Positions 37,709-47,286 of a stretch of 64,000 bases of DNA are shown piece by piece. Every line of letters starts with the position of its first letter. Position 1 is the first letter of the stretch. A program made the translations under genes and the position numbers. This DNA comes from Nostoc sp. NMS9. GTDB taxonomy: Bacteria; Cyanobacteriota; Cyanobacteriia; Cyanobacteriales; Nostocaceae. Under the pieces are notes generated by a model. It saw only the letters and a list, made by a program, of their open reading frames with translations. It was not told where the DNA came from and did no database searches. The stretch covers positions 1 to 64,000 of the forward strand of contig NZ_JABXKL010000013.1 of NCBI RefSeq assembly GCF_017114995.1, read 5' to 3'.

Positions 37709-38512
37709 CTAGTTAATGAAAGTTATCCATGTCCAAGCAAGTAGCACAGATGCGATCGCACCAATTAATGTATTAAAAATATTTACTACTTCATTGGTCA
37801 GCCAGGTATACTTAGATTGCAGTGTTGCACCAATCACACTTTCTAGGTTGGTGGCAATAAATGCTGCCAGCACACACCAAGCTACTCCCAATAGATCAAT
37901 TAAACCAACTCCCCAACCCACAAATGCGATCGCTACAGAAGCCACAATCCCAGCTAAAGTTCCCTCCAAGCTTACCGCTCCTTCTGTACCGCGAGGCACT
38001 GGTTGGAGTGTAGTAATCAAAAAGGTGCTTTTACCATAAGCTTTACCGACTTCACTAGCAGTAGTATCAGCTAGCTTTGTGCTGAAACTCGCTACATAGG
38101 CTAACAATAGTAGAGACAGGGGATTGGGGATTAGAGACTGGGAAGTAGGTATGAGGAATCCCGAATTTATTATTCCTACTCCCAAGGCACACAGCGCCCC
38201 AGTCAAAGCCGAACCCCAAACATTTTCTGGGCCTCTTGCCCCAGAACGCTTTTCGGCAATTCCTTCTGCCTCCTTCTGCGCCATCCCGATGCGGGTAACG
38301 CCAGAACCAACCAAAAAATAGAACATTACTACTGCATATCCTTGCCAGCCTAATGTTACCCAAATTAAGATGGCCAAAAACCAGGCGTGGAATAATCCAG
38401 CAGGGGTAAGTAGCTTTTTCGGAGCAATCCAAGCTAAACCCAATAAAATTGTGTTTAATACTACTGCTACTAACCAGGGATTTACAAAATCAATTGAGGA
38501 TGACATCAGCAA
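37709..38512 (-). CDS. DUF92 / TIGR00297 family membrane protein (VTE6 homologue)
   Basis: The 267-residue protein has six or more hydrophobic helices and belongs to the family of plant VTE6, which phosphorylates phytyl phosphate for tocopherol and phylloquinone synthesis. The signatures are FSTKLADTTASEVGKAYGK and GTEGAVSLEGTLAG, which match the conserved acidic motifs. A role in phytol recycling fits cyanobacterial biology but is inference. About 12 residues (PTSQSLIPNPLS) are encoded by a GGGGATT-type repeat inserted in frame near 38118-38150. Confidence 0.85.
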   Translation of the reverse strand: MLMSSSIDFVNPWLVAVVLNTILLGLAWIAPKKLLTPAGLFHAWFLAILIWVTLGWQGYAVVMFYFLVGSGVTRIGMAQKEAEGIAEKRSGARGPENVWGSALTGALCALGVGIINSGFLIPTSQSLIPNPLSLLLLAYVASFSTKLADTTASEVGKAYGKSTFLITTLQPVPRGTEGAVSLEGTLAGIVASVAIAFVGWGVGLIDLLGVAWCVLAAFIATNLESVIGATLQSKYTWLTNEVVNIFNTLIGAIASVLLAWTWITFIN

Positions 38513-38925
38513 TTAATCATGAGTAATTTTGTCTGAATATCAACAGAATAACGAATTTGTGATGCTTATTGCTTTATTTTTGAAACCTCTCTAGGTAAAG
38601 TAATATGTTTGTATTATTAACTAAATTGCGTAGGCATCACTCTGAAAGCTGAGTGTCAAACCATCAATGATGTCTTAGATATACACTGCAATATTGACTA
38701 AAGAACGTGGATTAAACAAAATGCAAAACTTCTTTTGAGTTAGGTAGACTCTTTTTTGTCGCCGCAGATTATAGTGGCTGAAGTACTACTCAATCCCCAA
38801 TCTTAGTCATCAGGATAAAGAATATAAGTTAATGTCAATAAAAACTGTGTTCAAGTTAACCACAGTCAAAACTTAATAGCATAAATTGTAGATAGCATCA
38901 ACTACTAGTCTTTTTAATACAACCG
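38513..38925. other. AT-rich intergenic region
   Basis: The 413-base gap separates divergent genes. No gene, hairpin or repeat is supported. Confidence 0.4.
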
Positions 38926-39357
38926 ATGAGCCAAACTTTATTCCATCTAGCTTTCCCTGTAACTGACATTGCCCAAACAAAAGCATATTATATAGATGGT
39001 TTGGGCTGCCTTCCTGGTCGTGAAAACCACCATGCCCTGATTCTCAATCTCTACGGTCATCAATTAGTGGCTCATGTCACCAAAGAACCTTTGACACGGC
39101 AACAAACTATCTATCCCAGACACTTTGGGCTAATTTTTACCCAAGAACGTGACTGGCAAGACTTACTAAAAAGGGCACAACAACAACAGCTACTTTTTCG
39201 TGAAGAAACTAAAAATCGCTTTGTCGGTTCTCCTCTTGAGCATCGCACTTTCTTTTTAGAAGATCCCTTTTATAACTTCATGGAGTTCAAGTATTATCGT
39301 CATCCAGAGGCGATTTTTGGGAGTTACGAACATACACAAATTGGGGATAGGACTTAA
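38926..39357 (+). CDS. VOC (glyoxalase-type) superfamily protein
   Basis: The 143-residue protein has the beta-alpha-beta-beta-beta fold of the vicinal oxygen chelate family: LFHLAFPVTDIAQTKAYYIDGLG, HQLVAHV and FLEDPFYNFMEFKYYRHPE. Metal ligands fit His8 in the first strand, the histidine in QLVAHV and Glu in MEFKYY. Substrate is unknown. A run of AATTAAAA units follows the stop. Confidence 0.85.
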   Translation: MSQTLFHLAFPVTDIAQTKAYYIDGLGCLPGRENHHALILNLYGHQLVAHVTKEPLTRQQTIYPRHFGLIFTQERDWQDLLKRAQQQQLLFREETKNRFVGSPLEHRTFFLEDPFYNFMEFKYYRHPEAIFGSYEHTQIGDRT

Positions 39358-39390
39358 AAAATTAAAAATTAAAAATTAAAAATTAAAAAT
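39356..39390. repeat. ATTAAAA heptamer tandem repeat
   Basis: Five tandem units of AAATTAA directly after the VOC gene, matching the array after tRNA-Ser at 57473-57503. Confidence 0.8.
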
Positions 39391-39420
39391 CAAGTAATGC
39401 AAGTGTAACAAGCATCCTGG

Positions 39421-40056
39421 TTACTGACTGGATTTTTTATTCAGCAAGGGTAGCTTAATAGGCTTTGCTAAAGCTGCTGTGACTACCGCTAAACTCCTGG
39501 AGTCTGTCAGCATCCAAGGGTGTAGAGTAACTGGTACTATTACTTTGCTTCCTACGGGCATTTGTGAACTATTTGCTGGGACAATCATTAAATCATAAGG
39601 TGTCCAGATAGACGTAAAATCTAACTGTCCCAACATTACAGCATCAGAATTTAAATCCTTGAGAAAAATGCTGTCGGGGCGCATTTGTAGGCAACCAGGA
39701 CGCCGGGAACCATAAGCAACCACAGTTCCATAATGGGGGGAAGAGATGGTAATAAATCGCTGCACGCGGTTAATTCCTCCCAATCGCTGAACATAGTAAC
39801 GGCTGACAATTCCTCCCATGCTGAAGCCGATTAAATCTAGGCGTTGTTGTGGTGCAAAGGTCGCTGTAAGATAATCAGCTACTTGTTTTGCCAATTCATC
39901 AAGACCCACATCACCATTATTAGGAACTAGATTCAGGCTATATACAGACCAACCCTGTTGTATGAGGTATGCCCTCATTTTATGAAAAACTGCCTCTGTG
40001 TCGTCAATGCCGTGTATTAACAAAACGGGATTGCGTTGTTGATTTTCAATGTTCAT
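39421..40056 (-). CDS. Alpha/beta hydrolase, lipase/esterase type
   Basis: The 211-residue protein has the motifs PVLLIHGIDDTEAVF, GFSMGGIVSRYYVQ with the nucleophile serine, and SPHYGT, as in bacterial triacylglycerol lipases and PGAP1-like esterases. The histidine is probably in VTLHPWML. No signal peptide is visible. Substrate is not known. The TGA is preceded by a lysine-rich end. Confidence 0.85.
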   Translation of the reverse strand: MNIENQQRNPVLLIHGIDDTEAVFHKMRAYLIQQGWSVYSLNLVPNNGDVGLDELAKQVADYLTATFAPQQRLDLIGFSMGGIVSRYYVQRLGGINRVQRFITISSPHYGTVVAYGSRRPGCLQMRPDSIFLKDLNSDAVMLGQLDFTSIWTPYDLMIVPANSSQMPVGSKVIVPVTLHPWMLTDSRSLAVVTAALAKPIKLPLLNKKSSQ

Positions 40057-40572
40057 TTACAAAATCTGGCTGAATTAAGGGGTGTATTTCACTTTTGTAG
40101 GTACTACTGCTCTACAGACTGAAGCTATTGCTTTTCGGATTCTTTAAAAGATATTGTTGCAAACAAAACTGAAATGCTTTCAACAATAGTTTGTATAAAA
40201 TTTAACTAATTCATCTCGCCATCTGCCATTTGGCTATGACACTCTTCCCACTGGTTGAGAGTAAACTGCTTGTTTAACTTCAATTGGCTATTTACTAAAC
40301 AAAGAAATGTTAATTATTGTAAAGCTTGCTTTCAGAATCTTGCTCTTAGCTACAGTAAAATTTAATAATTAGTTCTCGGTGTGTGCAGGTTGCAAATGCT
40401 TACAATAGAACATTTGCCCTGTGGTTTTACTACAATGTTAATTAAGCACAAACCTATAAGGGTTGTCACCAGAACGGGGTGACGCCAAGTAGATAATGTA
40501 ACATTTTGTCGTAATTTTTAACAATTACGGTCGAGTTGCAAATATAAAAGGTAAAAGGCAGGGGTAATTGTA
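40057..40572. other. Intergenic region, promoter of the Ala/Lys-rich gene
   Basis: The 516-base gap contains a GAACGGGGTGACGCC stretch near 40472 and a good AAAAGGCAGGGG purine run before the next gene. No gene or RNA was recognised. Confidence 0.4.
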
Positions 40573-41136
40573 ATGGATTTTATCAAAAAGTTAATTTCGG
40601 GTATTCAGGGTTTCTTTGGCGGTATTCTGGGTTTCATTACCGGACTGTTACCAGGGAAGAAGAAAAGCAACGGCTACTTCTTAGAATTGGACGAAGCCAA
40701 AGATGCCGCCAAAGATGCTGCTAAAGAGGTAGCATCAAACGCGAAGAAAGTGGCAGATACAGTTACATCGACAGTTACATCGAATGCTAAGAAAGTAGCA
40801 GAGACAATTACATCAGAAGCACCAACTTCATCCAAGCCAGATTCGTTAAATGGAACAAAAACCGCCGCTACTAAGGCTAAGGCTAAGGAAAAATCAGCTA
40901 AAAATCCCAAACCAGCTGACGTTCAATTAGTCCAGACTGCTGAAGGTCTTAAAGTTGAACCAGGCAAAAAAGCAAAAGCCGCAGCAGCCAAAGTACTCAA
41001 AGAGCAGCCAACTGAAACAACCTTTGCACCAAAATATCTTGCTCCTTCGACTACTAGTACTAATGGTCGTCGTCGTCCAGGGGCGAATATGAGTGCTTAT
41101 CTAGACATGGCACGTCAGATTAAAACACCTAAATAA
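40573..41136 (+). CDS. Ala/Lys-rich protein with amphipathic N-terminus, unknown
   Basis: The 187-residue protein starts with a short hydrophobic amphipathic helix (IKKLISGIQGFFGGILGFITGLL), then KKK. A repetitive helical part reads AKDAAKDAAKEVASNAKKVADTV and SNAKKVAETI, like LEA or apolipoprotein-type 11-residue repeats. The rest is low-complexity with a conserved end (SAYLDMARQIKTPK). It may attach to membranes. I do not recognise a family. A perfect palindromic terminator follows. Confidence 0.75.
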   Translation: MDFIKKLISGIQGFFGGILGFITGLLPGKKKSNGYFLELDEAKDAAKDAAKEVASNAKKVADTVTSTVTSNAKKVAETITSEAPTSSKPDSLNGTKTAATKAKAKEKSAKNPKPADVQLVQTAEGLKVEPGKKAKAAAAKVLKEQPTETTFAPKYLAPSTTSTNGRRRPGANMSAYLDMARQIKTPK

Positions 41137-41140
41137 TTCA

Positions 41141-41166
41141 TAGAGACCGTAAATTTACGGTCTCTA
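41141..41166 (+). terminator. Perfect palindromic hairpin
   Basis: The 26-base sequence TAGAGACCGTAAA and its exact complement form a full palindrome, five bases past the stop codon of the Ala/Lys-rich gene. It is a probable terminator though T-poor. Confidence 0.7.
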
Positions 41167-41259
41167 TAGATTAAACGTGAAGATGCAAGGTTAAGATACT
41201 TTGCCAGTTGTAGATGGGGGAACTCTCCAAAGTAAGAGCGATCGCTTTGAGGCTGGCGC

Positions 41260-41580
41260 TGATAACCTTGAGAATTTCATTTGAGGCGCAAAACCACCAG
41301 ATGGAAGACTGCCAAATACTCCTTGGTAACTAACTGCTTCAGGCATTTCCACTGGCACTTGCATAGATTATTCGCTTCCTGGTTCAACCCGCAGGTCATC
41401 GCTGACAGCCACAAAAGCGGGTATTGAGAAAGCAGTTGATAAGTTAAGGCTGTTTTTGTAACTGCTTCTACACCAGCTTTGGTTTCAAAACTCACCATTT
41501 GATTCATCAAGTACTTTGATCCGAGGACGTCCCCACAACTGCCCTACAGCAATATTTCCTGTTTCTTCAAATATAAAATT
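41260..41580 (-). pseudogene. Decayed fragment, possibly C-terminus of a VIT/VWA-domain protein
   Basis: Reading the minus strand, three pieces in two frames give one protein-like string: VGQLWGRPRIKVLDESNGEF, then after a frameshift ETKAGVEAVTKTALTYQLLSQY, then back in the first frame AFVAVSDDLRVEPGSE, a stop, and MQVPVEMPEAVSYQGVFGS. The pieces look like the C-terminal end of cyanobacterial VIT/VWA proteins, as I recall the family. Two frameshifts and a stop show that it is not expressed as one protein. The main body of such a gene is absent. Confidence 0.5.
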
Positions 41581-41585
41581 ACGAA

Positions 41586-42653
41586 TTATTTAACAAACAC
41601 CAGTCCACTATATAAATGAAAAGCTGAATCCCAATTAGTCTGTTCCCGACGAAACAGATCGATGTGAGACTTAATATGACTTAGCATTTCTGTTTGATCT
41701 AATGTTGTATCTGCAAAAAACGTGAAATCTGACCAGATTTTGACTTGAGGAAGTTGCTGGTCAATCCAACTTGATAAACTATTCCAATTAATTCTGATTG
41801 TATTTTGGCTAGCTTGAGGAATGATTTCTAAACCTTGCTGAAATTCATAGCCGTTATCATAAAGTCGGAGAATGCAACGTCTACCAGGTATGTGTAAATC
41901 ACAAAACTGAGCATAGTCTTGTGTTTGAATTTTCCATTCCAGTTTACGGCGGGCATCAACATCTACAACTTGTTCAAAAATGGGCAAAAGTCCCACTACT
42001 CTTGCTGTGACTTCTGACCAGTCAAAAGTGAGAGAACCGAGTTGATTTACTTCGTTACGACAAACAACAGTAGCTTGTGGGGTAGATGCTTGGAAATGTT
42101 TGACTTGATAAACTTGAATTTGCTGAATTTGAACTATTGTTGCCCAAAAGCAAGGAATACCAGCCTGCTGTAGCTGTTTTCCATAAAATTTTAGTTCTCT
42201 TACTTGGCCAGTGCGGTACAATCTCCAACCACGACTTGGCAGTAGCAGCCTTGCAGTGTAGGGGTCTAGCTGCATAATCTGAGCGAATTTTCGAGATGCT
42301 TCTATTTTCATCTCGGTACTGAGTGGCTCTAAGACTAGTACGCCAAGTTCGGTGTTATTCGGTTCAGATTTTGCTTGGGAAATAGCTCTTTGTCTTTCTT
42401 CTAGCTCAATTTCTTGTAGCCGTCGCAAACCTTGGCGTGCGAGGGTCACTATTTTGGCATTTCTTGTATCTCGCAGCAGTTGCCGATAAATTTTTTCTGC
42501 ATCTTGGCGCTTTTGAGATACTTCATGTAGCCGACCGAGATAATATTGTACCCAAGGATTTTCGGGTGATTCTTTTTGCAGCTGTTTGAGTAATTTAGCT
42601 GCTGTTTTGTAGTCTTTATGCTCAAAGGCGATCGCAACTTGCTCAATCATCAC
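41586..42653 (-). CDS. TPR protein with unknown C-terminal domain
   Basis: The first 80 residues hold two tetratricopeptide-like repeats (AAKLLKQLQKESPENPWVQYYLGRLHE, AEKIYRQLLRD). The remaining 270 residues form an unrecognised domain with LGVLVLEPLSTEMK, TARLLLPSRGWRLYRTG and repeated beta segments. It probably mediates protein contacts. It lies just downstream of rsmE in the same direction (65-base gap). Confidence 0.75.
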   Translation of the reverse strand: MMIEQVAIAFEHKDYKTAAKLLKQLQKESPENPWVQYYLGRLHEVSQKRQDAEKIYRQLLRDTRNAKIVTLARQGLRRLQEIELEERQRAISQAKSEPNNTELGVLVLEPLSTEMKIEASRKFAQIMQLDPYTARLLLPSRGWRLYRTGQVRELKFYGKQLQQAGIPCFWATIVQIQQIQVYQVKHFQASTPQATVVCRNEVNQLGSLTFDWSEVTARVVGLLPIFEQVVDVDARRKLEWKIQTQDYAQFCDLHIPGRRCILRLYDNGYEFQQGLEIIPQASQNTIRINWNSLSSWIDQQLPQVKIWSDFTFFADTTLDQTEMLSHIKSHIDLFRREQTNWDSAFHLYSGLVFVK

Positions 42654-42718
42654 TTACTTTAAATACACGCTGGAGTGATGTCTCGCGCAAAAGTAATTTT
42701 GCGTGAGCTATAAATCAT

Positions 42719-43426
42719 TTATACTTCACAAGCTGCGGTAATCAAGGATAATGCCACTACTGGGGCTGTAACTGCTCTCAAAACGCGGCGACCAAGGGAA
42801 ACAGGTTGAAATCCAGATGACTTCGCATTCTCTACTTCTTCTGTTGTCCATCCCCCTTCTGGCCCAGTAGCAACGAGAATCTCCTCAGAAATACTACTCA
42901 GCACCTTGCTTAAATGGGGATACTCTCCACGAGCCTCACAAATATAACGGTGACTTATCTGATTCGCGGTGACAGCAGTATTAAAAGCAACAGGTTCTAA
43001 AATTGTCGGCACGAATGAGCGCTCTGATTGTTCAGCGGCTTCCGCAGCGATGCGCCGCCAGCGTTCCAGCTTTTGAGGACTAGGATGAAGTAAAGTGCGA
43101 TCGCTCAATACTGGTGCAATACAAGCTACTCCCAACTCTGTACAACACCGTACCACTTCATCAAATCCATTGCCTTTGGGCAACGCTACCATCAGCGTAA
43201 TCGATACAGGTAATTCAGTTTCTACTAAAAGTGGTTCTAAAGCCTTTGCTTGTTCCCCTGCTAGCTGCGCTAACCACCATTTTCCCTTACCATCCATTGC
43301 AATAAAGCGATCGCCTTCACGCAAGCGCAACACACGCCCTAAATAATGCTGTTGTTCTTTTGTAAGTAAAATTTGCCCTTGTTGGAGTTGGGAGGGTGCG
43401 ATCGCAATTCTTTGCAGTTGAGACAT
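42719..43426 (-). CDS. rsmE: 16S rRNA (uracil(1498)-N3)-methyltransferase
   Basis: The SPOUT-family enzyme methylates U1498 of 16S rRNA with AdoMet. The motifs are HYLGRVLRLREGD near the N-terminus, LMVALPKGNGFDEVVRCCTELG, and the AdoMet-binding knot LVATGPEGGWTTEEVENAKSSGFQPVSLGRRVLR. I used the ATG at 43426 (MSQLQRIAIAPSQ), since the longer frame to 43489 overlaps the Uma2 gene. Length is 235 residues, near the family norm. Confidence 0.93.
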   Translation of the reverse strand: MSQLQRIAIAPSQLQQGQILLTKEQQHYLGRVLRLREGDRFIAMDGKGKWWLAQLAGEQAKALEPLLVETELPVSITLMVALPKGNGFDEVVRCCTELGVACIAPVLSDRTLLHPSPQKLERWRRIAAEAAEQSERSFVPTILEPVAFNTAVTANQISHRYICEARGEYPHLSKVLSSISEEILVATGPEGGWTTEEVENAKSSGFQPVSLGRRVLRAVTAPVVALSLITAACEV

Positions 43427-43439
43427 TTTTCTTAATAAA

Positions 43440-44084
43440 TTATTGCCCTGCTGTAGACATCTGCTGTCTAACCCAGGTACGGAAAGCACGAGTTGCTGCT
43501 ATTTGTCCAACTTTTTTGCTTTCTTGGATAAATCGGGGAATCTCTGTCACCAGCACAGGCGCAAAAGTTGGACTGCGATCGCTTTGGGAGTATTGTCCAC
43601 TATTAAGGGTGTAGATTCTCAACACATTTCCGTTATACCGCCAGAATTCTGGGACTCCCATTGAAGCATAAAGAGCCAACTTGTCTATCTTGGGTCTAGA
43701 ATATTCTACTTCCAGTACTAGGTCTGGTGGTGGATCTGTATTCAGGTCAATATTTTCTTTGTTGCGGACTAATAGTTCGTTTTGGATATAGTAACTACTG
43801 TCCGGCTCCCCTCCTTGCTCCAAATCATCCCGCGTCATAGTCAACGAGCCAGCGCTTTTAACTTCTAAACCAAATTCTTCACACAACACAAGAACAAAAC
43901 CTTCAATTAGACGGTTTGAGTTCTCGTGTGGCATCAGGGGGGTCATAATTTCTACTATTCCGTTGTCATAAGCTAGCCTTTTATTTCGCTCAGATCCCAT
44001 ATCTGCCAGCATAGCTTTGAATGTCTGCCAGCTGATGTTTTGCAGCACATCCCTAGTTTCTGCGAATTTTGCTGTCGTTACCAT
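43440..44084 (-). CDS. Uma2 family (DUF820) endonuclease-fold protein
   Basis: The 214-residue protein is a second Uma2 member with RLAYDNGIVEIMTPL, EPDSSYYIQN and PPDLVLEVEYSR, then PEFWRYNG. The Asp/Glu-x-Lys residues fit a PD-(D/E)XK core. Its stop is 13 bases before the rsmE start, so both are probably on one transcript. Confidence 0.85.
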   Translation of the reverse strand: MVTTAKFAETRDVLQNISWQTFKAMLADMGSERNKRLAYDNGIVEIMTPLMPHENSNRLIEGFVLVLCEEFGLEVKSAGSLTMTRDDLEQGGEPDSSYYIQNELLVRNKENIDLNTDPPPDLVLEVEYSRPKIDKLALYASMGVPEFWRYNGNVLRIYTLNSGQYSQSDRSPTFAPVLVTEIPRFIQESKKVGQIAATRAFRTWVRQQMSTAGQ

Positions 44085-44196
44085 ATTTCAGTTTTCCTGT
44101 GGATGTGTTACCTAACTGTATTAGGACTTATGCGAGAGAGACACAGATGGATTTATCTGTGTCTCTCTTTGATTTTATTATCTTCAATTTTTCGGC

Positions 44197-46113
44197 TTAC
44201 GAAACAGTCTGGAAGTAAGCTTCTAGCGCTTCACTCACCAACTGAGTCATCGGCTTACCTTGACTTTCTGCTACTTCCTTCAGCTTGCTATAAACCTCTT
44301 CTTTCAAATTGACTCGATGGCGCGATTTGTTTGCACCATTAGCTGTTTGGGGTTCGTAGCTAGCAGCAAATTCGCGGATGGCATCAAAACCAACGCGATC
44401 GCAAAAATCACCGAAGCTTTCCTTTGATTTGCGAGATTTCTTAAAGTAAACAAAAATCGGCTCTAAGAAGCTTTCCAAGTCATTATGGTGCAGCTTATCT
44501 GTGTAAGGTTGTGCCAGTCGAGTCTGATTTGGCGAACCCCCTAACCATAATTGGTAAGATTCTGGAGCGCTACCGACAAAGCCCAATTCTGCTAAGTAGG
44601 GACGAGCGCAACCGTTGGGGCATCCTGTCATCCTTACTACAAAATGCTCTTTTTGTAAACCAACTTGATCCAACAGAGTGCGAACTCTTTCCAAAATACC
44701 TGGTATTGCCCGTTCTGATTCCGTGATTGCCAAGCCGCAAGTCGGTAAAGCCGGACAAGCCATTGCATACCGCACTAGAGGTTCGATTTTACTGGGGTCG
44801 TCTCCGACACCGTGACGGCTGAGAATATCTTGAATAGCTTGCTTGCTATCTGGTTCGATATCGTAAAAAATCAGGTTGTGGTTGGGTGTCAGACGGATGG
44901 GCAACTTGAACTGGTCGACAATTTCCCGCAAAGCGGTTTTCAGTTGAAACGAACCTTCATCTTTGATTCGACCATTGTCAATGGAAATTCCTAAGAATAG
45001 CTTGCCATCACCTTGTTCATTCCAGCCGAGAAAGTCGTAATATTTAAACTCTGGCAGTGGTTTGAAGGCTTCGACTGGTTTCCCGAAATATTCTTCAACT
45101 TGAGCGCGGAATTTATCTACGCCCCAATCGTTGATTAGATATTTTAATCTGGCATGACGACGATCAGTGCGATCGCCATAATCTCTTTGGGTAGCAACAA
45201 TCGCTTTCACTATGTCGTAAACGTCATCCTTCGCCACATAACCGATGGCGTCTGCTAACCTAGCGAAAGTTTCTTCTTTACCGTGGGTTCTACCTAAACC
45301 ACCACCAGCAAAAATATTAAATCCTTCTAGCTGTTTCTTTTTATTAGTAATTACTACCAACGTCAGGTCTTGAGAATACAAATCAATCGAATTATCCCCT
45401 GGCACCGTCACGCAAATTTTGAACTTGCGCGGCATATAGTGCGTGCCATAAATCGGTTCTTCGTTGTCATGGATAATTGTGCCATTCCCATTGCGCTGTC
45501 GTGCTGCTTTTACCTCTGGGTTCTCTTGAGCACTAATTGCTTTTTCCCCATCTAGCCAAATTTCGTAATAAGCGCCTGTCTGTGCTGACAGCAAATCAGC
45601 AATATTCTGAGCATACTCCCAAGCATACTGATACTCTGGGCGATTCTTAAAAGGGGCTGGTGGTGCCATCACGTTGCGGTTGATGTCGCCGCAAGCTCCT
45701 AAAGTCGAACCCAAATTATTGACAATCGTGGCAATTGCTGATTTAAGATTTTTCTTTAAAATACCGTGCAGTTGGAAACCTTGACGGGTAGTTGCTCGTA
45801 ATGTGTGGTTGCCATACTCATCAGCGATTTTATCTAAAGCCAGATACAGCGGCGGCGGTACTAAACCACCTGGATTTTTTGTCCGCAGCATAAACTGGTA
45901 ATCTTTTTCCTGTCCCTTGGTGCGGTTGTCACGGTTATCCTGCTGGTAAGAACCGTGAAACTTTAAAAGCTGTACCGCATTTTCAGTAAAATGGGTAGTG
46001 TCTTGAAGAATCTCAGTTGCTACAGGTTCACGCAAAAAATTACTATTTTCCTTGATTCCTTCTACTTTGGAAGGCTTACGGCTAGCGATGGGGGAAGGAG
46101 CAGATTTAACCAT
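44197..46113 (-). CDS. sir: Ferredoxin-dependent sulfite reductase with C-terminal extension
   Basis: The 638-residue enzyme reduces sulfite to sulfide with six electrons from ferredoxin. The 4Fe-4S/siroheme cysteines lie in [17 protein letters not shown] and [16 protein letters not shown]. The two-fold nitrite/sulfite reductase repeats are present ([19 protein letters not shown]). The last 45 residues ([20 protein letters not shown], then [13 protein letters not shown]) resemble a ribbon-helix-helix domain and are not part of the catalytic fold. Assimilatory sulfate reduction genes are not clustered here. Confidence 0.93.
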   Translation of the reverse strand: MVKSAPSPIASRKPSKVEGIKENSNFLREPVATEILQDTTHFTENAVQLLKFHGSYQQDNRDNRTKGQEKDYQFMLRTKNPGGLVPPPLYLALDKIADEYGNHTLRATTRQGFQLHGILKKNLKSAIATIVNNLGSTLGACGDINRNVMAPPAPFKNRPEYQYAWEYAQNIADLLSAQTGAYYEIWLDGEKAISAQENPEVKAARQRNGNGTIIHDNEEPIYGTHYMPRKFKICVTVPGDNSIDLYSQDLTLVVITNKKKQLEGFNIFAGGGLGRTHGKEETFARLADAIGYVAKDDVYDIVKAIVATQRDYGDRTDRRHARLKYLINDWGVDKFRAQVEEYFGKPVEAFKPLPEFKYYDFLGWNEQGDGKLFLGISIDNGRIKDEGSFQLKTALREIVDQFKLPIRLTPNHNLIFYDIEPDSKQAIQDILSRHGVGDDPSKIEPLVRYAMACPALPTCGLAITESERAIPGILERVRTLLDQVGLQKEHFVVRMTGCPNGCARPYLAELGFVGSAPESYQLWLGGSPNQTRLAQPYTDKLHHNDLESFLEPIFVYFKKSRKSKESFGDFCDRVGFDAIREFAASYEPQTANGANKSRHRVNLKEEVYSKLKEVAESQGKPMTQLVSEALEAYFQTVS

Positions 46114-46352
46114 TAGACTTGTATAGTATTCTCAATAAAGCATTAGTAGACGCCGAATCAGCACCCTTCGGCTACTTGATCCCCGGTAATCCGGCCGGAA
46201 TAATGAGGAATGTTTTAATTTTACCACGGCAAAAGCTGGCTTTGTCAGTGATGTAATACTTAACAAAACCAGCTTTTTGGAGTAGTGAGTGAAGAAGTGC
46301 TGAGTCCTGAGTATTAAGTAAAGTATAAACTGACTGAGGACTCAATAATCTT

Positions 46353-46892
46353 TTATTTGAAGCGATAACCAATACCACCATTGATGCTAACAGCAGAAGC
46401 ATCGCTATTTTGGTAAGCACCAAGTCCTACTTTGGCATTAGTGTAGACGAGGAAATTGTTAGCAACTTCTGATTCAACACCAGCACCTACCACTACTGAA
46501 TCTCTGTTACCTATAGGAGTTGGTGAACCATCTTTCTCTACAAAAGAATAACCACCAGTTAAATAGGCATTAGTTCTATTAGCAATGGGCACATCCACAG
46601 AAAGTTCTGGGATGATGGCACTCGTTTTATCACTCCAAAGGACATTACCGCGTGCAGAAAACGGCGTATTTCCTAATTTCGCGCGACCTGTGACATTACC
46701 ACCAAAGGTAGCATCATCATTGATACCTTGTCCGCCACTGGTAACGCCAGCTGCAACACCAGCACCAACATAACTAGCATCAGTACCCTTTTTGGTTTCA
46801 GCAGAAGCTTGACCAGCTGATAGAATAAAAGGAGCAACTATTAAGGAAGACAATGCAGAAATTGTCACGAAAGACTTGAGTAAGCGTTTCAT
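46353..46892 (-). CDS. Outer-membrane beta-barrel-type secreted protein
   Basis: A signal peptide is clear: MKRLLKSF, a hydrophobic core (VTISALSSLIVAPFILSA) and the cut near QASAET. The mature part alternates polar and hydrophobic residues (GNVLWSDKTSAIIPELSVDV, AYLTGGYSF) and ends in GGIGYRFK, the aromatic end typical of outer-membrane barrels. Its size suggests an eight-stranded barrel. I used the ATG at 46892. Function unknown. Confidence 0.8.
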   Translation of the reverse strand: MKRLLKSFVTISALSSLIVAPFILSAGQASAETKKGTDASYVGAGVAAGVTSGGQGINDDATFGGNVTGRAKLGNTPFSARGNVLWSDKTSAIIPELSVDVPIANRTNAYLTGGYSFVEKDGSPTPIGNRDSVVVGAGVESEVANNFLVYTNAKVGLGAYQNSDASAVSINGGIGYRFK

Positions 46893-47286
46893 AATTTTGA
46901 CCAAATTTTGTATTTTTTACTTGTATATTCCAGGTCGAAAATAAAATGATAATGTTCCAAATGATTCCCAATTTTTATTAAATGACTGTTGTTATTAATG
47001 CATAACGCTTACAGGACAACTATCCCTTTAATTTATAAATAAGCTGTTATAATTACATCTCAATGTCTTTCCATTCTGGCTCTTTGTTCCCCCGATAGAC
47101 GCTTTTAAAACTGTCACAATAATTGGAACTAAAACTTAATCGGGATATGGTAAATAAAATACCCGATTAATAATTTTTGCCGAGCTTTTCACAGATGGTG
47201 AATAAGTAGGCTGTAGCATCTGTTGCAACAAGCTATAGAAGGAATCTATAAAGTTAATTTTGAGCAATTCTTGTGGAGATTGAATA
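46893..47286. other. Divergent promoter region
   Basis: This AT-rich gap separates the barrel gene and the ADP-ribosylglycohydrolase gene. No conserved operator, RNA or repeat was identified. Confidence 0.4.
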
